NCBI GenBank assembly: GCA_910588885.1
Contig: CAJUSQ010000027.1
Span: 1 to 25,859, forward strand
Direction of reading: 5' to 3'
Length of the DNA: 25,859 nucleotides
Origin: an uncultured Lachnospiraceae bacterium
GTDB taxonomy: Bacteria; Bacillota; Clostridia; Lachnospirales; Lachnospiraceae
Positions 14,064 through 22,400 of this stretch are shown here, piece after piece. A program made the position numbers and the translations under genes. Position 1 is the first letter of the stretch. Every line of letters starts with the position of its first letter. Under the pieces are notes generated by a model. The model had not been told where the DNA came from. It ran no database searches and saw only the letters and a list, made by a program, of their open reading frames with translations.

Positions 14064-15815
14064 ATGAAAGCAAACAGGAAAACAAAAATTATCTGTACCT
14101 TAGGGCCGGCCACTGATTCGGAGGAGGTGCTCCGGCAGCTGATGCAGGAGGGCATGGATGTGGCCCGGTTTAATTTTTCTCACGGGGATTATCAGGAACA
14201 GGGCAGACGCCTGGAGCAGGTGAAAGCCATCCGGGAGGAGCTGGGGATTCCGGTTGCGACCCTTTTGGATACCAAGGGCCCGGAAATCCGCCTGGGACAG
14301 CTGAAGGATAAGAAAGCCGTTTTAAAGGAGGGGCAGACCTTTACCCTGACTACGGAAGACCTGCTGGGAGATGAGAACAGGGCGTCCATTACCTATAAGA
14401 ATCTGGGGAAGGATGTGAAAACGGGAACCCGGATTCTCATTGACGACGGCCTGATTGAAATGACGGTGCGGCAGGTGACGGACACGGAGATTATCTGCGT
14501 GGTGAATAACGGCGGCGTCATTTCCGACAAGAAGGGCATCAATGTGCCGGATGTGGAACTGTCCATGCCCTATATCAGCCAGAAGGATTATGAGGATATC
14601 GTGTTCGGAATAGAAAACGATTTTGATTTTATTGCGGCTTCTTTTGTGCGGTGTGCGGACGATGTGCTGCAGATCCGCCGGATTTTTGAGGAAAAGGATT
14701 GCCATTCCATTAACATTATCTCCAAGATCGAGAATATGCAGGGCGTGGACAATATTGACGAAATTATCCGGGTATCCGACGGGATCATGGTAGCCCGGGG
14801 GGATATGGGCGTGGAGATTCCCTTAGAGGACGTGCCGATTATCCAGAAAATGATTATTGCAAAAGTATATAATGCCGGGAAACAGGTAATTACGGCGACC
14901 CAGATGCTGGATTCCATGATGAAGAATCCCCGGCCGACCAGGGCAGAGGCCACCGACGTGGCCAACGCCATTTATGACGGCACCAGCGCCATTATGCTTT
15001 CCGGGGAAACGGCGGCGGGTATGTATCCGGTGGAAGCGGTAAAGACCATGGTGAAGATTGCCGCCCGGGCCGAGCAGGACATTGATTACCGGGCCAGGTT
15101 CAAGCGGCGGGAAAACATGAACAATCCGGATATTACCAACGCTATTTCCCACGCCACCTGCACCACGGCGGAGGATTTGAACGCGGCGGCGATCATTACG
15201 GTATCCCATTCCGGACGTACGGCACGGATGGTGTCCAAATACCGTCCCAGCTGTCCGGTGATCGGCTGTTCGATGTCCGAAAAAGTCTGCCGCCAGCTGA
15301 ACCTGTCCTGGGGCGTAACGCCGTTGGTTTTAAAGCGCATGGAGAATGCGGACGAGCTGTTTGAACATGCCGTGGACGAGGCGGAAAAAGCGGGTCTGAT
15401 TGAAATGGGAGATATTACGGTGATTACGGCCGGAATCCCTCTGGGGGTATCCGGAACCACCAATATGATTAAAGTCCATGTAGCCGGCCATATTTTAATT
15501 ACCGGGGAAGGGGTAAACCAGAGAAAAGTATCCGCCAATCTTTGCGTTTGTGAAAATACCGAAGAGCTTCGGCGGAATTTCAAGGACGGGGACATTATTG
15601 TAACCCAGGAAACCAACAATGATATGATTGAGCAGATCCGGGCAGCTTCCGGCATTATTGTAGAGGCGGAAGGCGACGGCACCCATGCGGCGATTGTGGG
15701 CCTTAGCCTGGATATCCCGGTGATCACCGGGGCGCAGAATGCCACGAAGATTTTAAAGACCGGGGCTTATGTCAATATGGACAGCGGAAAAGGAGTTATC
15801 AGTTGCAATCAATAA
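14064..15815 (+). CDS. pyk: Pyruvate kinase with C-terminal PEP-utiliser-like domain
   Basis: Pyruvate kinase converts phosphoenolpyruvate and ADP to pyruvate and ATP in glycolysis. The 583-residue form is the long Bacillus/Clostridium type. Visible landmarks are TKIICTLGPA, ARFNFSHG, TKGPEIR, SKIEN, MVARGDMGVEI, ATQMLDSM and the signature PTRAEATDVANAIYDGTSAIMLSGETAAG. A further domain of about 110 residues at the C-terminus has GDGTHAAIVGL, where the family usually shows TSHAA around its histidine. The ATG at 14064 follows GAAAGG; a TTG at 14040 has no such site. The gene follows carbamate kinase across a 127-base structured gap, so it may be transcribed from its own signals. Its last 13 bases overlap the next reading frame. 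Confidence 0.97.
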   Translation: MKANRKTKIICTLGPATDSEEVLRQLMQEGMDVARFNFSHGDYQEQGRRLEQVKAIREELGIPVATLLDTKGPEIRLGQLKDKKAVLKEGQTFTLTTEDLLGDENRASITYKNLGKDVKTGTRILIDDGLIEMTVRQVTDTEIICVVNNGGVISDKKGINVPDVELSMPYISQKDYEDIVFGIENDFDFIAASFVRCADDVLQIRRIFEEKDCHSINIISKIENMQGVDNIDEIIRVSDGIMVARGDMGVEIPLEDVPIIQKMIIAKVYNAGKQVITATQMLDSMMKNPRPTRAEATDVANAIYDGTSAIMLSGETAAGMYPVEAVKTMVKIAARAEQDIDYRARFKRRENMNNPDITNAISHATCTTAEDLNAAAIITVSHSGRTARMVSKYRPSCPVIGCSMSEKVCRQLNLSWGVTPLVLKRMENADELFEHAVDEAEKAGLIEMGDITVITAGIPLGVSGTTNMIKVHVAGHILITGEGVNQRKVSANLCVCENTEELRRNFKDGDIIVTQETNNDMIEQIRAASGIIVEAEGDGTHAAIVGLSLDIPVITGAQNATKILKTGAYVNMDSGKGVISCNQ

Positions 15816-17242
15816 AAGGAAGCCATTTGCAGTCAATCGAACGAGAACGTTACTTCCGGTATGGGGAAAGAATCCTGCTTGCAGGGTTCTTTCTGGCTGC
15901 CTGGCTGCTCTGCGGGCGGATTTCCTATTCGGACGGGGATGACGCCTATTTTTCATCCATGGCCCATAGTATGCCCTTTTGGGAGTATTTGAAGATGCGT
16001 TATATTGGCTGGGAGGGACGAATGACCTCGGAGGCTATGACGTATCTTGCTTTTTATTTTGGAAAAACCTTCTGGCAGACGGCGAATGCCTTTGCGCTGA
16101 CCATGCTCCCGGCCGGACTGATTCACATTGTGAAAAAAATATCAGGGCAGACTGCGCCGAAGGAAGGGTTTTTTACGGCGCTGCTTTTGTATCTGCTGAT
16201 TCTCGCTTTGGGGATTCCGGTCATCGGCTACGGCGCGTTCTGGGTAACCGGCTCCACCTTTTATCTGTGGTCCATTGTGGCGGGAATTTGGGCGGCCATG
16301 CCCTTTGTGGATCTGGTTTACCGCAGGGAAAAGGGGACCTGGAAGTCCTTTCTCTATGCCCTGCCCTGCAGTTTCCTTGCCGCCATGGGGCAGGAACAGA
16401 TTGCGGCGGTGGTGATTGCCTTTGGGATTCTGGCAGTTGCCTATGATCTGGTACGGCTGCGGCGCTGCGGGCAGGATTGCAAAATGCATCCCGGAGCGGG
16501 ACTGCCGTTTTTGCATATTTTGGAAGTGCTTTTGATGATCGGGGCGTTGACAGCGTTGTTCCTGTCTCCGGGCACTGATGCCAGGACACAGTCGGAAATT
16601 GATACCTGGATGCCTCAATATGGCGCCATGTCAACGGGCAATCATATTTTCATTACGGTACAATGGATGTTATCAAGCTTTGCCAATGAAGGGAAACTGC
16701 TGTTCTGCCTGATTTGGATATTCTTGCTGCTGCTCCTTTGGAAGAAACGGACGGGAGGCAGCCGCATATTGGCGGGAATCTGCGGAATTCTGGCCCTTGT
16801 TTCCCTGCTGCCCTTTCTGGGAATTACTTTTTTCTCGGAAATGGGGATGGGCGTTTCGGACTATAATCAATGTGTCCGGGAGGTTGCGATCCCTGCGTCC
16901 CTGGACGGGCAGAATTGGGCGGCAATGATGTTTTGGGCCGGAGGATGTTTATTTACCCTGGCGGCCCTTTTGGCCTTGCAGGAATCCCTGTGCCAGCGGC
17001 TCCATATGGTTCTGCTGGTACTGGCGGCCTGTGCCAGTGAATGCATTTTGTATTTTTCTCCCACCATGTATGCGTCCGGCCCCCGGGTTTATTTTATGGC
17101 CCAGATCCTGCTTTGGCTTTTGGCCGGAATGCTGGGAGAAAAGCTGGTTCGCCGCGGGAAGCCGCAGATTCTGATCCTTGCGGGACTGGGAGGGGTTTTG
17201 AATGTGGTATGCAGCCTGGAGCTGGTAATGGGGTATTTGTAA
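15803..17242 (+). CDS. Polytopic membrane protein, DUF6056/GT-C-like
   Basis: The protein has 479 residues and about eleven to twelve membrane helices. An acidic motif, YSDGDDAYF (Asp44, Asp46, Asp47), lies just after the first helix, with W.GR (WEGRM) following. That arrangement resembles DUF6056 proteins, which look like GT-C glycosyltransferases. The likely start is a TTG at 15803, preceded by AAGGAG inside the end of pyk, so the genes overlap by 13 bases. A second TTG at 15827, with AAGGAAG four bases before it, would give a protein eight residues shorter. No ATG is available near the N-terminus. It lies 36 bases before a wall amidase gene. Transfer of a lipid-linked sugar outside the membrane is the likely role, but substrate and reaction are unknown. 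Confidence 0.75.
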   Translation: MQSIKGSHLQSIERERYFRYGERILLAGFFLAAWLLCGRISYSDGDDAYFSSMAHSMPFWEYLKMRYIGWEGRMTSEAMTYLAFYFGKTFWQTANAFALTMLPAGLIHIVKKISGQTAPKEGFFTALLLYLLILALGIPVIGYGAFWVTGSTFYLWSIVAGIWAAMPFVDLVYRREKGTWKSFLYALPCSFLAAMGQEQIAAVVIAFGILAVAYDLVRLRRCGQDCKMHPGAGLPFLHILEVLLMIGALTALFLSPGTDARTQSEIDTWMPQYGAMSTGNHIFITVQWMLSSFANEGKLLFCLIWIFLLLLLWKKRTGGSRILAGICGILALVSLLPFLGITFFSEMGMGVSDYNQCVREVAIPASLDGQNWAAMMFWAGGCLFTLAALLALQESLCQRLHMVLLVLAACASECILYFSPTMYASGPRVYFMAQILLWLLAGMLGEKLVRRGKPQILILAGLGGVLNVVCSLELVMGYL

Positions 17243-17278
17243 GGAAGAAGACTTTTCGGAAAAACGGAGGGAAGGAAC

Positions 17279-18520
17279 ATGAGAAGAAGCGCTTGTAAGA
17301 AAAAACGTCTGCCGTATCTGCTGACGGCGGTGTTGCTGGCTGTCGGCCTGCTGGCCGGATGTGCCGGATGCGGGGTGACCCGGGGAAGGCCCGACGGAGA
17401 TAGAAAAACGGAGCAGTCAGAGGGTGACAAGACCCAAACGGACAAAAGCCAAGAGGAAGCGGCAAACGAGGACGGGACGAAAACGGGAACGGACGGTGAT
17501 GCCGGGGAAAAAGATAAAGCAGCCGATCTTGAAGGAACGGACGAAACGCCGGAGGAGAACGTAACAGCCGGGAATTCGGAAGAAGCTTTGGGAGCAGAGG
17601 CAGAAGGAACGGATGATCCGGAAGGGGAATCAGGCGCCGGAAAAGGACAGGCGCCGGCTGTGCTGAATCCGGATACGGTGGTATACGAAGAAGCGGAAGT
17701 CCGAACGACTGCGAATGTGAACATACGTACGGAGCCTTCCACGGACAGTGACGTGCATCGGGTTGCGGCCCGGAGGGAAACATTTGTTCGAACAGCGGAC
17801 GACGGTACCTGGAGCGCTGTCCTGGAGAACGGAACGGAATATTACATTGCTTCCGAATATCTGGTTCCGGCTTCGGAAATGACGGACAACGGATATCTGG
17901 TTGTCATTGACGCAGGCCATCAGGCAAAAGGCAACAGTGAGCAGGAGCCTGTGGGGCCCGGGGCTTCCGAAACAAAGGCCAAGGTAGCCAGCGGGACCAG
18001 AGGGGTATCCACCGGGCTGGCCGAATATGAACTGACGCTGTCGGTGTCCTTAAAGCTGCGGGACGAGCTGGAAGCCAGGGGCTATCAGGTTCAGATGATC
18101 CGGGAAAGCAATGATGTGAATATCAGCAATGCCGAACGGGCCCAGACCGCCAACAGCGCCGGGGCCGACGCTTTTATCCGGGTACATGCCAACGGGGCCG
18201 ATGACAGCGGCACAAACGGTATTCTGACGATCTGCCAGACTCCGGCCAATCCCTATAACGGCAGCCTGTACGGCTCATGCCGGAAGCTTTCGGAATGCGT
18301 ACTGAACGGGGCCGTGAACGCTACGGGGGCCAATAAGAAAAGTGTTTGGGAAACGGATACCATGAGCGGTATCAACTGGTGCCAGGTTCCGGTAACCATT
18401 GTCGAAATGGGCTTTATGACAAATCCGACGGAAGATCAGAATATGGCTTCGGAGGGCTATCAATACCAGCTTGCCCAGGGAATCGCGGACGGGATTGACG
18501 CCTATTTCGGACAGGACTGA
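17279..18520 (+). CDS. Lipoprotein N-acetylmuramoyl-L-alanine amidase with SH3b domain
   Basis: This cell-wall hydrolase cleaves the bond between N-acetylmuramic acid and L-alanine in peptidoglycan. It has 413 residues. A lipoprotein signal ends in LAGC, so lipidation is expected at Cys28. An acidic, glycine/threonine-rich linker follows (about 35-130), then a bacterial SH3 domain (about 141-197, ANVNIRTEPSTDSD). The Amidase_3 domain is last, with zinc ligands His214 (DAGH), Glu249 and His303 (RVHANG) and catalytic Glu376 (VEMGFMTN). The full active site is present. GGAGGGAAGG lies before the ATG. It is on the same strand and close to the DUF6056-like gene, so they may be cotranscribed. It would sit on the outer face of the membrane and act in wall turnover or cell separation. 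Confidence 0.94.
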   Translation: MRRSACKKKRLPYLLTAVLLAVGLLAGCAGCGVTRGRPDGDRKTEQSEGDKTQTDKSQEEAANEDGTKTGTDGDAGEKDKAADLEGTDETPEENVTAGNSEEALGAEAEGTDDPEGESGAGKGQAPAVLNPDTVVYEEAEVRTTANVNIRTEPSTDSDVHRVAARRETFVRTADDGTWSAVLENGTEYYIASEYLVPASEMTDNGYLVVIDAGHQAKGNSEQEPVGPGASETKAKVASGTRGVSTGLAEYELTLSVSLKLRDELEARGYQVQMIRESNDVNISNAERAQTANSAGADAFIRVHANGADDSGTNGILTICQTPANPYNGSLYGSCRKLSECVLNGAVNATGANKKSVWETDTMSGINWCQVPVTIVEMGFMTNPTEDQNMASEGYQYQLAQGIADGIDAYFGQD

Positions 18521-18535
18521 TCCGGCAGAAAATTT

Positions 18536-18581
18536 AAAAATACAAAAACAACCAGGGCAGAGGAAATAAACCCCTGCCCTG
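18536..18581 (-). terminator. Intrinsic terminator of cheC, possibly shared with the amidase gene
   Basis: CAGGGCAG (18553-18560) pairs with CTGCCCTG (18574-18581). Inside it, GG can pair with CC past one mismatch. On the - strand the stem is followed by a U-rich run, complementary to 18536-18550, so it mainly stops cheC transcription. On the + strand no T-run follows. Confidence 0.75.
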
Positions 18582-18615
18582 TACTGCAAGATAAAATCAG
18601 AATCTTCACTTCATA

Positions 18616-19239
18616 TTAATAAGTAACCCCAAGATGGTCAAATAATTTCTTTAAAGAATCAATCTCCAGCATTAAAATCAGGCTGGAATTAATCTCTGAA
18701 TCCCCCACCAAAAGCTTTTCGTCGATAAATAAAACCTGATGTCCCAGCTCAGACAAGGTGCTGGCGGAAGTATCCAGGATATTCTTAATCGTATTCTTCA
18801 TGGTATTCGGCGGGCTGATATTGATGAACAGCTGGGTCAGCTTTGCCAAAGCGTTCACATAGGCGGCCGAAGTAATATTCCCCATTTCACTGACCACCGA
18901 TAAATCCATATCGGAGATATCGTCCAGGGTCTGCAGCTTCGCCGGGTAAAAAGTATTTACAAGCTTGTTGGCAAAATCCGTATGCAGCACATGCAGGATG
19001 GTTCCGGAAATATCTCCGGAGATATCCAGGGAGATGCCGATTGCCGATAAGTCCCCGCCGCCCAAAAGAGTGGTTACCTCTGCATAATCTACCAGTGTAA
19101 TCGTAGGGATCGCGATATCTACGACTGTATTCAGCATGGAGGCCAGGGCGGTGGCGGCGTTTCCGGAGCCGATATTACCGACTTCCCGCAGCACGTCAAT
19201 GTGATACGGTTGTAATTGTCCTAAATTTTCAAATGACAT
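18616..19239 (-). CDS. cheC: CheC-type phosphatase of CheY-P (orphan)
   Basis: CheC proteins remove the phosphate from the response regulator CheY-P and can partner CheD. The 207-residue protein is soluble and has both signature helices: Asp15-x3-Glu19-x2-Asn22 (DVLREVGN) and Ser114-x3-Glu118-x2-Asn121 (SVVSEMGN). Two intact sites point to an active CheC rather than the one-site CheX. GGAGG lies about 7 bases before the ATG on the - strand. No other chemotaxis or flagellar gene is nearby, and it is the only - strand gene in the window. It may serve a CheY-like regulator encoded elsewhere, or a non-chemotaxis signalling path. The family call is firm; the partner is unknown. Confidence 0.9.
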   Translation of the reverse strand: MSFENLGQLQPYHIDVLREVGNIGSGNAATALASMLNTVVDIAIPTITLVDYAEVTTLLGGGDLSAIGISLDISGDISGTILHVLHTDFANKLVNTFYPAKLQTLDDISDMDLSVVSEMGNITSAAYVNALAKLTQLFINISPPNTMKNTIKNILDTSASTLSELGHQVLFIDEKLLVGDSEINSSLILMLEIDSLKKLFDHLGVTY

Positions 19240-19289
19240 ATGTTTTCCTCCGTATATAGTATTAACATTAGTTTAGCACAAGAAAGACA

Positions 19290-19295
19290 ATTATA
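19290..19295 (-). promoter_or_regulatory. Extended -10 promoter for cheC
   Basis: On the - strand the sequence reads TGTTATAAT, a perfect TATAAT with the TGn extension, in a very AT-rich stretch. The start codon is at 19239, giving an untranslated leader of about 45 bases. The -35 region is poor. Confidence 0.6.
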
Positions 19296-19340
19296 ACAGA
19301 AAATTTATAAAAAATTTAGAATTATTTTAGGGAAATACAA

Positions 19341-19369
19341 TTGCAATCCTAAAAATGAGGGCGTAAACT
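19341..19369 (+). promoter_or_regulatory. Promoter of the RND pump-TetR operon
   Basis: TTGCAA (19341-19346) and TAAACT (19364-19369) have a 17-base spacer. The predicted transcription start, about 19376, lies just before the palindromic operator. The region up to 19330 is AT-rich and shared with the divergent cheC promoter. Confidence 0.6.
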
Positions 19370-19382
19370 GACAGTTAGAAAG

Positions 19383-19404
19383 AAACCGACCGACCAGTCG
19401 GTTT
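19383..19404 (+). promoter_or_regulatory. Palindromic operator, probable TetR-family binding site
   Basis: AAACCGAC (19383-19390) and GTCGGTTT (19397-19404) form a perfect inverted repeat, and ACCGAC-CA-GTCGGT (19389-19402) forms a second, nested one. The size and symmetry fit TetR-family operators. The likely ligand is the regulator encoded at 23530. Its place just after the promoter suggests repression by blocking transcription, with feedback on the regulator itself. Confidence 0.7.
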
Positions 19405-19471
19405 TGGCATCCGGCTAAAGTTTATGGGATGCCCGGACAGACAGCAGACGTTTCAAAGAGGAGGACAGACA

Positions 19472-22400
19472 GTGTTAGCGAAATTCAGTGTAAAAAAACC
19501 TTATACGGTTCTGGTAGTCATTGCCCTGGTGGTGGTGCTGGGCGTCGTTTCCCTGACCAGGATGACGGCGGATTTGCTTCCCAGCATGAACCTGCCTTAT
19601 GCCATTGTGATGACTACATATCCCGGGGCCAGCCCCCAGGAGGTGGAGGAGGGCGTAACAAAGCCCATTGAGAGCGCCATGGCGACGACCTCTAACATTA
19701 AGCATATCAGCTCCAATTCTGCGGAGAATTATTCCCTGGTAATCCTGGAGTTTGAGCAGAATGCCAATATGGATTCCGTTACCATAGAGATGCGGGAGAG
19801 CCTGGACCAGATTACCGGGTATTTTCCCGAGGAGGTAAGCAATCCGATTATTATGAAAATGAACCCGGATATGCTGCCGATCATGGTGGCCGCCGCCGAT
19901 GTGGAGGGGATGGACCGGGCCGAACTGAGCCGGTATGTGGAATCGGAGCTGGTGCCGGAGCTGGAGAGCGTAGAAGGGGTTGCCTCGGTTTCCGTGGTAG
20001 GGGCTATCGAAGAGACCGTCCGGGTAACGCTGAATCAGGAAAAAATAGATGCGGTAAATGAAAAAATCAAGGCTTCCCTGGACGAAAGCTTTGCCGATGC
20101 GAAGCAGGAAATGGAGGATGCCAGGGACGAGATTGCTTCCGGTAAGGACGAACTGGAAAACGGCCAGCAGAAGCTGGCGGATACCGTCAGCGAAGCCCAA
20201 AACGAGCTGAACGACAAGAAGACGGAACTGATGCTGACGGAAAGCGACCTGAACAACAAGCTGACAGAGCTAAGGGACACCAGAACCCAGGTGGAACAGG
20301 GAATCGCCGGCTTAACCCAGATGCAGGAGGGCGTGGGCCAGCTGAAAACGGCCCTAGAGCAGCTTTCCGCAGCCAGGGAACAGCTTTTGGCAGGAAAAGA
20401 GCAGCTTGCAGCCGGGAAAGAGGAGCTGACAAAAGCGAAGGAGGAGCTTTTGACGGCAAAGGAAACCCTTTCGGTGGCCATCAAAGCGGCAGAGCTGATG
20501 CCGCCGGAAATGCAGGAAGCGGCCGGAATCAATCTGGAGGAGCTGCGGGCTCAATATGCCCAGGCAGAGCAGCAGCTAAATGAGCTGGAAATAAAATCCG
20601 CGGAAGTAGAACAGCAGTACGCGGAAGTGGAACGGCAATATGAAGAGGTCGAACGACAGTACGAGGAATTACAGCAGCAGTATGCGGCCCTGGAGCAGCA
20701 GGCGGCAGCGGCGGGAGCGCAGATGGGCATGGAGCATGTTACTCTGGATTCTCTTCCGGCCCTGATTGGAGAGATGAACGAAAAGCTGGTTCAGATCGAC
20801 GCCGGGATCGCCCAGATGGAAGAGGCTCTGGTCAGCATTTCGGAAGGAAAGACCACCATCAACGAAGCCTTAAGCCAGCTGAACAAAAGCCAGATCCTGG
20901 GTGCAATCCAGATGGGTAGCGCTTCGGCCCAGATCAGCTCCGGAGAGCAGAAAATGGAGGAAGCCAAGACAGCCTTTGAAGAGCAGCAGGAAGAAGCCTA
21001 CGAAAAGGCTTCCTTAGACGGCCTTCTGACCATAGATATGGTAAAAAACCTTCTGACAGCCCAGAACTTTTCCATGCCGGCCGGATATGTGACCGAGGAG
21101 AAACAGCAGTACCTGATCCGGGTCGGGGATAAGGCGGAGGATCTTTCGGCGCTTTCCAACCTGGCCCTGATGGATATGGGAATGGACGGGGTAGGTTTGA
21201 TCCGCCTTTCCGACGTGGCGGACGTGGAGCTTGTGACCAACGAAGAAGAGGTTTACGCCAGTGTAAACAACAATCCGGGGGTTATGCTTTCCATTGAAAA
21301 GCAGACCGGATATTCTACCGGGGATGTAACGGACCGGGTGCTGGAGCGGTTTGAAACCCTTTCCGGTTCGGAAGAGGGGTTGCATACCACGGTACTGATG
21401 GACCAGGGGATTTACATCGACATGATTGTGGACTCCGTCCTTCAGAACATGATTGTGGGCGGGATTCTGGCCGTGATCATCCTGCTTTTATTTTTAAAGG
21501 ATCTAAAGCCTACCATTGTCATTGCCTGCGCCATTCCGGTCAGTGTGATTTTTGCAGTAGTCCTCATGTATTTTTCCGGAATTACATTGAATGTCATTTC
21601 CCTTTCCGGACTGGCTTTGGGGATCGGGATGCTGGTGGACAATTCCATTGTAGTAATTGAAAATATTTACCGGATGCGCAAAGAAGGGGAAGCCGTAAAA
21701 TATGCGGCCATCGAAGGCACGAAGCAGGTGGCCGGGGCAATTATGGCTTCTACCCTGACGACAATCTGCGTATTTGCACCGATTATTTTTACCGAGGGCA
21801 TTACCCGGCAGCTCTTTGTGGATATGGGCCTGACCATTGCCTACTGTTTGATTGCCAGCCTTCTGATTGCGTTGACGTTTGTGCCCATGATGGCCAGCGG
21901 CCTTTTAAAACGTGCCGGAGACAAGAAGCATCCCTTGTTTGACCGGCTGCAGGAAGGCTACGGCCGGGCCCTCGGAGTGCTGCTGCGGTTTAAGCCGGTG
22001 GTATTCCTGGTGGTGATTGCACTGCTGGCAGCCAGCGTCCTGGCAGCATTGACCAATGGTACGGCATTTATGGCGGATATGGAAAGCCCGCAGCTGACCG
22101 TGACGATTACGCCGCCAAAGGAAGCGGATCTTGCGGAAGCCGGACAGCTGTCGGAAGAGGTTATGGAACGTCTGTTGGATTTAGAGGATATTGAAACCAT
22201 CGGCGCCATGGCCGGGGGAGAGGGCCTTATGAGCAGCGGCGGGAATACGGTGAGCATGTATTTACTGCTGAAGGACGAACCGGAGCTTGACAATGCACAG
22301 CTGACCAGAGAAATTATGGAACGAACCAAGGATCTGAACGGGGAGATCAGCGTGAATTCCGCGGCCATGGATATGAATATGTTAAGCGGCAGCGGGATTT

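Noticed and set aside
19424..19471. Upstream ATG start for the RND pump
   Set aside because: It has no Shine-Dalgarno and would add 16 polar residues before a typical N-terminus; GTG at 19472 has GAGGAGG.
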